From positions 1-5,144 of the forward strand of contig WLPB01000088.1 in NCBI GenBank assembly GCA_009698975.1: 5,144 bases of DNA, given 5' to 3'. The translations under genes were made by a program, and so were the position numbers. Origin of the DNA: Actinomycetota bacterium (GTDB lineage: Bacteria; Actinomycetota; Actinomycetes; Nanopelagicales; Nanopelagicaceae). Positions 1-5,144 of this stretch are shown in pieces (positions within the stretch are counted from its first letter, which is position 1; each line of letters starts with the position of its first letter). A model generated the notes under the pieces. It saw only the letters and a program-made list of their open reading frames with translations, did not search any database and was not told where the DNA came from.

Positions 1-893
1 CTCTCTATTTTTTCTGCCGATGGTGCTTCTAATTTTCTCGTTGGAAATTGGTAGTACTGGGTCGCGCGAACTCGACAGGCGCTCACCCATAAAATTGTGG
101 AACCGAGGAGATGGGCTGCAACTAAGAGTTGCGGTACTCCTTGAAGATATTGGATATAACCAATCAGACCTTGCGCCAAACAGATAGCTAAGAAGATGAA
201 AACCGATCTCTGCAGAACGTCATCTGATTTCGTAACCGCTCGGTAGATAATCGCGAGAGTCAGCAGAATGAGTGCAATGACCAAGAACCCATGGATTGCT
301 GCAAGAATTGGAATTGGCGCTTCTACGCGTTGAGCTTTTACATCTCCCGCATGGGGACCGGCACCGGTCAACATAGTTCCGGCAACGATGACAGCAAATG
401 TCAGGCCCGTATGTAAGACCAACAGAGGTGAAGTTTTAGGTGTAACGATTCTTGGCCTGTTAATCCTTGTCAGAAGTGCGTAAGCCGCAGCAATGAGCAG
501 AGTTGAAAGGAGAAAATGAGAAGCGACTGAATATGGATTCAAATGTGTTTTGACTGTAATTCCACCAAGGATGACTTGAGCGAAAATTCCACCGATCTGC
601 GAAAGAGCGAGAAGTTGTAAATCTTTACGATGCGTTTTGATTACGAGGATAAGAACTAACAAGGCTGAGATGCCGAGTGCAAATGTCAGTGTTCGGTTGC
701 CAAATTCGATCCATGCGTGGAAAGCTCCCTCTGCCTGCCCAGGGACTGGTTTGTAAGAACCGGTCGTGCACTCAGGCCAGGTGGGACACCCCATTCCAGA
801 CTCGGTCAGGCGCACGACTCCACCTGTAAGAACGAGCAAAGCCTGCAAGGTGAGCAGGATTCGCGCCGCGGGAGTAAGTAGTCGCTGGGCCAT
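1..893 (-). CDS. ctaA: Heme A synthase, COX15/CtaA family (3' end truncated by window edge)
   Basis: This integral membrane enzyme oxidises the C8 methyl of heme O to a formyl group, giving heme A for aa3-type cytochrome oxidase. Reading the minus strand from ATG at 893 gives 297 codons with no stop before the edge, close to the usual full family length of about 300. Residues 24-42 carry the family hallmark GGVVRLTESGMGCPTWPEC, with the paired cysteines C36 and C42 seen in many bacterial CtaA proteins. HAWIEFGNR follows at 59-67. Histidines H59, H126, H201 and H261 sit in or beside membrane segments at the spacing expected for the heme ligands of the two four-helix halves. About eight hydrophobic segments are visible (near 12-30, 66-85, 93-112, 123-142, 157-177, 195-217, 229-249, 253-275). 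The tail after 275 is charged and cytoplasmic-like. It is transcribed away from sufR. There is no convincing Shine-Dalgarno, so the message may be leaderless. An ATG at 900 is out of frame. Confidence 0.93.
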   Translation of the reverse strand, partial: MAQRLLTPAARILLTLQALLVLTGGVVRLTESGMGCPTWPECTTGSYKPVPGQAEGAFHAWIEFGNRTLTFALGISALLVLILVIKTHRKDLQLLALSQIGGIFAQVILGGITVKTHLNPYSVASHFLLSTLLIAAAYALLTRINRPRIVTPKTSPLLVLHTGLTFAVIVAGTMLTGAGPHAGDVKAQRVEAPIPILAAIHGFLVIALILLTLAIIYRAVTKSDDVLQRSVFIFLAICLAQGLIGYIQYLQGVPQLLVAAHLLGSTILWVSACRVRATQYYQFPTRKLEAPSAEKIE

Positions 894-922
894 AGCTCAT
901 AGCCTAGCGAGCGGGATGAGCT
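894..922. repeat. Inverted repeat abutting the ctaA start codon
   Basis: AGCTCAT at 894-900 is repeated in reverse complement as ATGAGCT at 916-922, giving 7-base arms and a 15-base spacer. The arm at 894-900 directly touches the ctaA ATG on the minus strand. It could be a protein-binding site, or a weak hairpin in a ctaA leader if transcription starts upstream of it. If the ctaA message is leaderless, only the DNA-site reading remains. Chance is possible, since short repeats in GC-rich spacers are common. Confidence 0.3.
901..906 (-). promoter_or_regulatory. Candidate -10 element for ctaA
   Basis: Read on the minus strand this is TAGGCT, which fits the actinobacterial TANNNT -10 pattern. 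Seven bases separate it from the ctaA ATG at 893, so transcription could begin at or next to the start codon and give a leaderless message. This agrees with the lack of a ribosome binding site. No good -35 hexamer is visible 16-18 bases upstream. Confidence 0.35.
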
Positions 923-961
923 CAGGGCGCGCGCCAAGTAGCGGGGCGAGTTGAATTACGA

Positions 962-967
962 CACAAT
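962..967 (+). promoter_or_regulatory. Candidate -10 element for the suf operon
   Basis: CACAAT matches four of six positions of TATAAT, including the conserved A at position two and the final T. Six bases separate it from the sufR GTG at 974, so a start site on the G of GTG is plausible and the operon message would be leaderless. No purine-rich ribosome binding site precedes the GTG, which supports this. No recognisable -35 hexamer lies at the right distance: TTGAAT at 951-956 is too close. The element overlaps the palindrome at 962-976, so a repressor bound there would block RNA polymerase. Confidence 0.4.
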
Positions 968-976
968 ACTGTTGTG
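962..976. promoter_or_regulatory. Perfect palindrome over the sufR start, probable SufR operator
   Basis: CACAA (962-966) and TTGTG (972-976) are perfect inverted copies separated by TACTG. The last three bases of the right arm are the GTG start codon of sufR. The site overlaps the candidate -10 element. SufR proteins bind short inverted repeats upstream of suf operons (in cyanobacteria CAAC-N6-GTTG), and CAA/TTG half sites are present here, though the spacing is not identical. Self-repression of the whole operon is therefore the likely role. The palindrome is observed; SufR binding is inferred from position and family behaviour. Confidence 0.55.
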
Positions 977-1651
977 AAATTAGACGAGCTCAGCACCCGA
1001 GACGCGGTGGCTCGCTCTGTCCTCGAAAACGGGCCTTCGACCGCAGTTGTTATCGGTCAGCGATTGGGTCTGACGCCTGCCGGCGTTCGCAGACACCTCG
1101 ACCTTCTTATCGAAGATGGAGTTCTAGAGGCGAAAGAGCCTCACATCGCCTTAAGTCGCGGTCGCGGTCGACCTTCAAAGGTTTTTGTCATGACAGACCA
1201 AGGTCGCGAGAAGTTTGAGCATTCATATGACGATTTAGCTGTCGCTGCTCTTAAATTTATCTCAGCACGATCTGGCGCTCATCTTGTGGGTGAATTTGCG
1301 CAATCTCGCGCAGATGAGATTGGTCGAAAAGCAACGGTTGCACTCAAGACTGCGAAGAATAAGAATGAAACGCTCGCCTCATTCCTGACTGAACAGGGAT
1401 ATGCAGCGACGGTCCATGACCGTGGCGTGGGCGTAGAGCTTTGCCAACATCACTGTCCAATCGCACACGTTGCCGCTGAATTTCCGCAGCTCTGTGAAGC
1501 TGAGACAGAACTCTTCTCACAACTCCTCGGAACGCATGTCCAACGCCTAGCAACGATTGCACATGGCGATGGAGTCTGCACAACTTTTATTCCAAAAAGT
1601 TCAATCTCTAAGAAATCCCACACACTAACGTCTGGAAAGGCGCAATCATGA
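974..1651 (+). CDS. sufR: SufR-type Fe–S-sensing transcriptional repressor
   Basis: This 225-residue protein is a cytoplasmic DNA-binding regulator that is expected to repress the suf operon when Fe–S clusters are plentiful. Residues about 8-50 form a helix-turn-helix ([21 protein letters not shown] is the core), followed by the wing with the basic RGRGRPSK at 62-69. Helical linker and dimerisation segments follow. The C-terminal sensor part holds all four cysteines: C157, C161, C174 and C202 (C-x3-C-x12-C-x27-C), around the sequence LCQHHCP. This is the pattern expected for a cluster-binding SufR. The GTG start at 974 keeps a normal N-terminus before the HTH; the next in-frame GTG, at 1007, would cut into it. 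The gene is first in the operon and ends in an ATGA overlap with sufB, so the two are probably translationally coupled. The tail after C202 (Lys/Ser rich) looks poorly constrained. Confidence 0.9.
   Translation: MKLDELSTRDAVARSVLENGPSTAVVIGQRLGLTPAGVRRHLDLLIEDGVLEAKEPHIALSRGRGRPSKVFVMTDQGREKFEHSYDDLAVAALKFISARSGAHLVGEFAQSRADEIGRKATVALKTAKNKNETLASFLTEQGYAATVHDRGVGVELCQHHCPIAHVAAEFPQLCEAETELFSQLLGTHVQRLATIAHGDGVCTTFIPKSSISKKSHTLTSGKAQS
1582..1601 (+). repeat. AT-rich inverted repeat in the 3' end of sufR
   Basis: AACTTTT (1582-1588) and AAAAGTT (1595-1601) are perfect inverted copies around a 6-base loop, about 46 bases before the sufB ATG. It lies in the weakly constrained tail of the SufR coding region. 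It could be a weak RNA hairpin or a second protein site. No T-run follows, so a terminator is not supported. A chance origin is quite possible because the arms are mostly A and T. Confidence 0.25.
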
Positions 1652-3057
1652 CAACTGCACACCCAGAACTCGATGGACTCGGCAATTACGAATACGGCTG
1701 GTCTGACGGTAACGATGCTGGTACAAATGCAAAGCGTGGTCTCAGTGAAGAGGTTGTGCGCGACATTAGTTCTAAGAAGTCAGAGCCACAGTGGATGTTA
1801 GATCTACGCCTCAAAGGTCTTGCGCTCTTTGATAAGAAGCCTATGCCTGCGTGGGGATCAGACTTAACTGGAATTTTCTTTGACACCATCAAGTACTTTG
1901 TGCGTTCAACAGAGAAGCAAGCTACAACGTGGGATGACCTACCGGAGGAAATCAAGAATACTTATGATCGTCTCGGTATTCCTGAAGCAGAGAAGCAGCG
2001 CCTGGTCTCTGGTGTTGCGGCGCAATACGAGTCTGAGGTTGTCTACCACTCAATTCGTGAAGATCTCGAGGCGCAGGGCGTCATCTTTCTTGATACAGAT
2101 TCAGCCCTCAAACAACACCCAGAACTCTTCAAAGAATATTTCGCAACTGTAATTCCAGTGGGGGATAACAAGTTTGCTGCACTCAATACATCTGTCTGGT
2201 CTGGCGGTTCATTTATTTATGTTCCAAAGGGCGTTCATGTTGATATTCCTTTGCAGGCATATTTCCGCATCAATACCGAGAATATGGGTCAGTTCGAGCG
2301 CACATTAATTATCGCGGATGAAGATTCATACATCCATTATGTAGAAGGTTGTACTGCGCCAATTTACAAATCTGATTCACTGCACTCAGCTGTAGTTGAA
2401 ATTATCGTGAAGAAGGGCGCACGCGTGCGCTACACGACGATTCAGAACTGGTCTAACAATGTTTACAACCTTGTTACCAAGCGCGCAATCTGTGAAGAAG
2501 GCGCGACGATGGAATGGGTTGACGGAAATATTGGTTCCAAGGTCACAATGAAGTATCCAGCGGTAATGTTGATGGGTCCTCATGCAAAGGGCGAAACACT
2601 TTCGCTCGCTTTTGCTGGTCCTGGTCAGCATCAGGATTCAGGAGCAAAGATGGTCCATGCTGCTCCGTACACATCATCTTCTGTAATCTCAAAGTCGGTG
2701 GCGCGTGGTGGCGGTCGTACCTCTTACCGTGGCCTTGTCCAGATCAACGAAGGTGCACACCATTCAGCGAGCACCGTTAAGTGCGATGCTCTTCTTGTAG
2801 ACACCATCTCTCGTTCTGATACATATCCTTATGTTGATATCCGTGAAGATGATGTCTCAATGGGTCACGAGGCGACAGTCTCTAAGATTTCAGATGATCA
2901 GCTCTTCTATCTCATGTCGAGAGGTTTGACCGAAGATGAAGCGATGGCGATGATCGTTCGCGGATTTATCGAGCCAATCGCACGTGAACTGCCAATGGAG
3001 TATGCACTCGAACTCAACCGTTTGATTGAACTCCAAATGGAAGGGGCAGTTGGTTAA
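1648..3057 (+). CDS. sufB: Fe–S cluster assembly scaffold protein SufB
   Basis: SufB is the cluster-building subunit of the cytoplasmic SufBC2D complex. It accepts sulfur and, with SufD, assembles Fe–S clusters for transfer to carrier proteins. The product has 469 residues, normal for the family. An N-terminal helical part precedes a beta-helix core and a C-terminal helical domain that docks SufC. Residues matching functional positions of Escherichia coli SufB are present: C235 in VEGCTAP (C254), Q266 and W268 in IQNW (Q285, W287), K278 (K303), C379 in VKCDALL (C405) and the pair H407-E408 in GHEA (H433, E434). There are only three cysteines (235, 282, 379), so the N-terminal CxxC-type motif of some SufB proteins is absent. 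GGAAAGG at 1634-1640, seven bases before the ATG, is a good ribosome binding site. The start overlaps the sufR stop by four bases, and the TAA stop shares one base with the sufD ATG. Confidence 0.97.
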   Translation: MTTAHPELDGLGNYEYGWSDGNDAGTNAKRGLSEEVVRDISSKKSEPQWMLDLRLKGLALFDKKPMPAWGSDLTGIFFDTIKYFVRSTEKQATTWDDLPEEIKNTYDRLGIPEAEKQRLVSGVAAQYESEVVYHSIREDLEAQGVIFLDTDSALKQHPELFKEYFATVIPVGDNKFAALNTSVWSGGSFIYVPKGVHVDIPLQAYFRINTENMGQFERTLIIADEDSYIHYVEGCTAPIYKSDSLHSAVVEIIVKKGARVRYTTIQNWSNNVYNLVTKRAICEEGATMEWVDGNIGSKVTMKYPAVMLMGPHAKGETLSLAFAGPGQHQDSGAKMVHAAPYTSSSVISKSVARGGGRTSYRGLVQINEGAHHSASTVKCDALLVDTISRSDTYPYVDIREDDVSMGHEATVSKISDDQLFYLMSRGLTEDEAMAMIVRGFIEPIARELPMEYALELNRLIELQMEGAVG

Positions 3058-4148
3058 TGAGCTCACTTCAATCAAATCTCTTGGAGAGCCATACTCCGAC
3101 CGGACGGGAAGAGGCATGGCGCTTTACTCCTCTCAAACGTTTAGCTGGGTTACATAACGGAACAGCAGTTGTGGACCCACGCAATTCACTCGCTTTCGTC
3201 GGCAATCCGCCGGCGGGAGTCTCATTTACGAGAGGGACTGTCACTGCGGCATCGGCGAGTGAAGACTTAATCGTTAACCGTATTCGCAACTACACTTCGG
3301 AGGGAACAATCCTCGCCATCGAAAAGGATGTTGTTGTTACTGAGCCGCTTCACCTTATTCGTAGCGCCGGCACAACCGACACTGCTGAACTTTCGCGAGT
3401 TCAGATCGTCCTGGGAATGCATGCACAAGCGACCGTCGTTCTATCAAATAGTGGCGATACGCTCCTTGCAGAAGATCTCGAAGTCATCCTGGCTCCTGGA
3501 TCAAAGCTCACCTTTATCTCACTTCAAGAGTGGGGAGCTAAGACTGTTTACGCAGCAACCCATAAAGCAGTGGTGGATCGCGATGCAACATTTAACGCTA
3601 TCCACGTCACTGTTGGCGGAGATGTTGTGCGAATTCTTCCAAAGGTTGAGTTTGTCGGAAGTGGTTCCTCGGCAGATTTGCAAGGAGTTTATTTTGCGAC
3701 TGAAGGTCAATTCTTTGAGCATCGCATGCATGTTGACCACGCGGTGCCACATGCAAAGTCCAATGTGAACTACAAGGGCGCACTTGCAGGTAAGGATGCT
3801 CATACCGTCTGGATTGGCGATGTTTACATTCGCGCTAATGCAGAAGGTACTGATACTTACGAGCTGAATCGCAATCTCATCCTCACCGACGGAGCCCGCG
3901 CAGACTCTGTTCCTAACCTTGAAATCGAAACTGGCGAAATTGTTGGTGCGGGGCACGCCTCAACAACTGGTCGCTTTGATGACGAACAGCTCTTCTACTT
4001 AATGTCTCGCGGAATTCAAGAGGCAGATGCACGCCGGTTAGTTGTTCGTGGCTTCTTTAATGAAGTTATCTCGCTCATCGGAAATGAAGATATCCAAGAG
4101 CGCCTTATGTCTCGTATCGATTCCGAACTCGAAAGAGCAGGAAAATAA
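3057..4148 (+). CDS. sufD: Fe–S cluster assembly scaffold protein SufD
   Basis: SufD pairs with SufB in the SufBC2D scaffold and is needed mainly for iron acquisition and cluster formation at the SufB–SufD interface. The 363-residue product is a paralogue of SufB: both end in a [16 protein letters not shown] segment (here [12 protein letters not shown], Suf[12 protein letters not shown]) followed by RGF, the SufC-binding helical domain. The N-terminus GREEAWRFTPLKRL is typical of SufD (E-x-WR-x-T/TP). H300 in GAGHAS corresponds by context to H360 of E. coli SufD. The neighbouring cysteine of the E. coli protein is not present, and the whole protein contains no cysteine. Ribosome binding site GGAAGGGG lies at 3039-3046 within the end of sufB. 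The ATG shares its A with the sufB TAA stop, so translation is probably coupled. The TAA stop at 4146-4148 overlaps the next ATG in the same way. Confidence 0.95.
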   Translation: MSSLQSNLLESHTPTGREEAWRFTPLKRLAGLHNGTAVVDPRNSLAFVGNPPAGVSFTRGTVTAASASEDLIVNRIRNYTSEGTILAIEKDVVVTEPLHLIRSAGTTDTAELSRVQIVLGMHAQATVVLSNSGDTLLAEDLEVILAPGSKLTFISLQEWGAKTVYAATHKAVVDRDATFNAIHVTVGGDVVRILPKVEFVGSGSSADLQGVYFATEGQFFEHRMHVDHAVPHAKSNVNYKGALAGKDAHTVWIGDVYIRANAEGTDTYELNRNLILTDGARADSVPNLEIETGEIVGAGHASTTGRFDDEQLFYLMSRGIQEADARRLVVRGFFNEVISLIGNEDIQERLMSRIDSELERAGK

Positions 4149-4444
4149 TGTCAGATCTTTCATACGCATCCCTGGCAGAGGGCAAGCCAGTCCTTATCGA
4201 AAAAGATGGCGAATCTATCTGCGTAACTCGCATCGGCGATGAAGTCTTTGCAATCGGAGATACCTGTAGTCACTCGGATGCCTCACTCTCAGAAGGTGAC
4301 GTCACGGATTTCAAAATCGAATGTTGGCTTCACGGTGCAGAGTTCGATTTGCGTACCGGGGAGGCACTTACACCACCAGCTGTGATGCCGGTAAAAAAAT
4401 ATTCAGTAACCGTTGACGGAGACTCCGTCACGATAGAGAAGTAG
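4148..4444 (+). CDS. Rieske-type [2Fe-2S] ferredoxin of the suf operon
   Basis: This is a 98-residue soluble Rieske protein. The cluster motif is C40-x-H42-x16-C59-x2-H62 (CSH ... CWLHG), followed by GAEFDLRTGEALTPPA, as in Rieske ferredoxins that feed ring-hydroxylating oxygenases. Two cysteines and two histidines hold a [2Fe-2S] cluster. There is no signal peptide or membrane anchor, so it acts in the cytoplasm. Automatic pipelines often name such genes 'non-heme iron oxygenase ferredoxin subunit', but no oxygenase is nearby. Position between sufD and sufC in many actinobacteria suggests an electron-transfer role in, or dependence on, cluster assembly; this is inference. The ATG shares one base with the sufD stop, with a modest AGGA at 4139-4142. 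A further cysteine, C25, lies outside the motif. Confidence 0.92.
   Translation: MSDLSYASLAEGKPVLIEKDGESICVTRIGDEVFAIGDTCSHSDASLSEGDVTDFKIECWLHGAEFDLRTGEALTPPAVMPVKKYSVTVDGDSVTIEK
4414..4430 (+). repeat. Perfect 17-base palindrome just upstream of sufC
   Basis: TGACGGAG (4414-4421) and CTCCGTCA (4423-4430) are exact inverted copies around a single A. In RNA this gives a seven-pair, fairly GC-rich stem with a three-base loop. It lies in the last codons of the Rieske gene (encoding VDGDSVT) and ends 25 bases before the sufC ATG. No T-run follows, so it is not an ordinary terminator. It might stabilise or mark processed mRNA, or slow ribosomes before the only non-overlapping junction in the operon. 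It may also be a by-product of the codons used. Confidence 0.4.
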
Positions 4445-4455
4445 TGGAGTCCACA

Positions 4456-5144
4456 ATGAGTACATTAGAAATTCGCGGTCTTAAAGTCACCGTAGATACA
4501 GAGCAAGGCGAGAAGGAGATCCTCAAGGGAGTCGATCTCACAATTAAGTCTGGTGAAACACATGCAATCATGGGACCAAATGGATCAGGAAAGTCGACCC
4601 TGGCTTACTCAATTGCTGGACACCCAAAGTACAAAATCACCGGTGGAACCGTCACTCTCGATGGAGTGGATATTCTTGATATGACAGTTGATGAGCGCGC
4701 TAAGGCGGGACTCTTTCTCGCCATGCAGTACCCAGTTGAAGTTCCAGGAGTTTCAGTATCAAACTTCCTTCGTACGGCAGCTACCGCCCTTCGCGGTGAA
4801 GCTCCGAAGCTTCGCGAGTGGGTAGGCGAAGTAAAGGGTGCAATGGAAGCGCTCAACATGGATCCAGCTTTTGCAACAAGAAATGTTAACGAAGGTTTCT
4901 CTGGCGGCGAGAAGAAGCGTCACGAGATCATGCAGCTCGAACTTCTAAAACCAAAAATCGCAATCCTTGATGAGACAGACTCCGGTCTTGATGTCGATGC
5001 ACTTCGCATCGTCTCTGAGGGAGTAGTTCGCGCAAAGGCAGCAAATAATCTAGGAGTATTGCTGATCACTCACTACACCCGAATCCTTCGTTATATCGAG
5101 CCAGATTTTGTGCATGTATTTGCAGCTGGTCGCGTTGTTGAACA
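4456..5144 (+). CDS. sufC: Fe–S assembly ATPase SufC (3' end truncated by window edge)
   Basis: SufC is the ABC-type ATPase of the SufBC2D complex. ATP binding dimerises SufC and drives the SufB–SufD movements that expose the cluster assembly site. It is cytoplasmic and has no transport function. 229 codons are present of the usual 250 or so. Visible motifs are Walker A GPNGSGKST (40-48), Q-loop Q91 in AMQYP, signature FSGGEKKR (148-155), Walker B IAILDE with D172 and E173 followed by TDSGLD (the SufC form of the D-loop), and switch histidine H206 in LLITHY. All catalytic positions are intact. GGAG at 4446-4449, six bases before the ATG, is a clear ribosome binding site. An 11-base gap separates it from the Rieske stop, so it is probably cotranscribed. 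It has no stop in the window. Confidence 0.96.
   Translation, partial: MSTLEIRGLKVTVDTEQGEKEILKGVDLTIKSGETHAIMGPNGSGKSTLAYSIAGHPKYKITGGTVTLDGVDILDMTVDERAKAGLFLAMQYPVEVPGVSVSNFLRTAATALRGEAPKLREWVGEVKGAMEALNMDPAFATRNVNEGFSGGEKKRHEIMQLELLKPKIAILDETDSGLDVDALRIVSEGVVRAKAANNLGVLLITHYTRILRYIEPDFVHVFAAGRVVE

Noticed and set aside
149..164. ATTGG-N6-CCAAT inverted repeat
   Set aside because: It lies in the ctaA coding region, in a transmembrane segment (residues 244-249), with no promoter nearby.
894..912. Possible IdeR/DtxR iron box, because of the TAGGCT core
   Set aside because: Only the six-base core resembles the box; the flanking inverted symmetry of a real iron box is missing.
926..935. GGCGCGCGCC palindrome in the ctaA–sufR spacer
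   Set aside because: Low-complexity GC run; ten bases of alternating G and C are self-complementary by composition, and nothing ties it to either start.
766..954. Plus-strand 62-codon open frame
   Set aside because: It runs antisense over the strongly conserved N-terminal part of ctaA, has no protein-like pattern and has no ribosome binding site.
2417..2430. 14-base perfect palindrome GCGCACGCGTGCGC inside sufB
   Set aside because: It encodes KGARVR in the conserved beta-helix of SufB, and GC-rich alternating codons readily give such palindromes. It is mid-gene with no sign of regulation.
3328..3956. Longer alternative frames of 145-146 codons on both strands over sufD (3328-3768 plus, 3519-3956 minus)
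   Set aside because: Both overlap the clearly conserved sufD frame, show no family motif, and have compositions typical of shadow frames.
4296..4305. 10-base palindrome GTGACGTCAC inside the Rieske gene
   Set aside because: It lies within codons for EGDVT in the loop between the two cluster-binding motifs. It is short and likely due to chance.
1..5144. Search for a mobile element, defence island, CRISPR array or RNA gene
   Set aside because: All but about 90 bases are explained by six well-recognised genes in one conserved arrangement; no repeats, integrase, transposase or tRNA-like fold was seen.

Overview
This window reads as a housekeeping iron–sulfur cluster assembly (SUF) locus of an actinobacterium. 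The gene order sufR–sufB–sufD–Rieske ferredoxin–sufC, with a divergent heme A synthase gene upstream, is an actinobacterial arrangement. Base composition is near half G+C by eye, low for the phylum, and the genes are packed end to end. A streamlined freshwater actinobacterium of the Nanopelagicales (acI) type is a reasonable guess, but that placement is inference from composition and layout only.

Layout. Bases 1–893 on the minus strand hold ctaA (COX15-type heme A synthase), whose last few codons lie off the left edge. It was found by reading the reverse strand. An 80-base divergent intergenic region (894–973) follows. It carries a plausible leaderless promoter for each gene, an inverted repeat touching the ctaA start, and a perfect palindrome (CACAA-N5-TTGTG) that covers the GTG start of sufR. 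On the plus strand come sufR (974–1651), sufB (1648–3057), sufD (3057–4148), a small Rieske [2Fe-2S] ferredoxin (4148–4444) and sufC (4456 to the right edge, truncated). Three of the four junctions overlap by 4, 1 and 1 bases. The only gap, 11 bases before sufC, carries a clear ribosome binding site. No stretch over 300 bases lacks a gene.

How the genes work together. SufB, SufD and the ATPase SufC form the SufBC2D scaffold on which Fe–S clusters are built. SufR is a winged-helix repressor with four C-terminal cysteines that can hold a cluster, so it probably senses cluster supply and represses its own operon through the palindrome at its start codon. The Rieske protein may supply electrons or be a client of the machinery; its role is not shown by the sequence. 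The cysteine desulfurase (SufS) and sulfur transfer protein (SufU), expected next in this gene order, would lie beyond the right edge. CtaA makes heme A for cytochrome oxidase, another iron-dependent respiratory cofactor.

I see no mobile element, CRISPR array, tRNA or rRNA, and nothing that looks like a wholly new system. The points most worth a second look are the operator over the sufR start codon, the Rieske gene inside the suf operon, the cysteine-free SufD, and a 17-base palindrome just before sufC.
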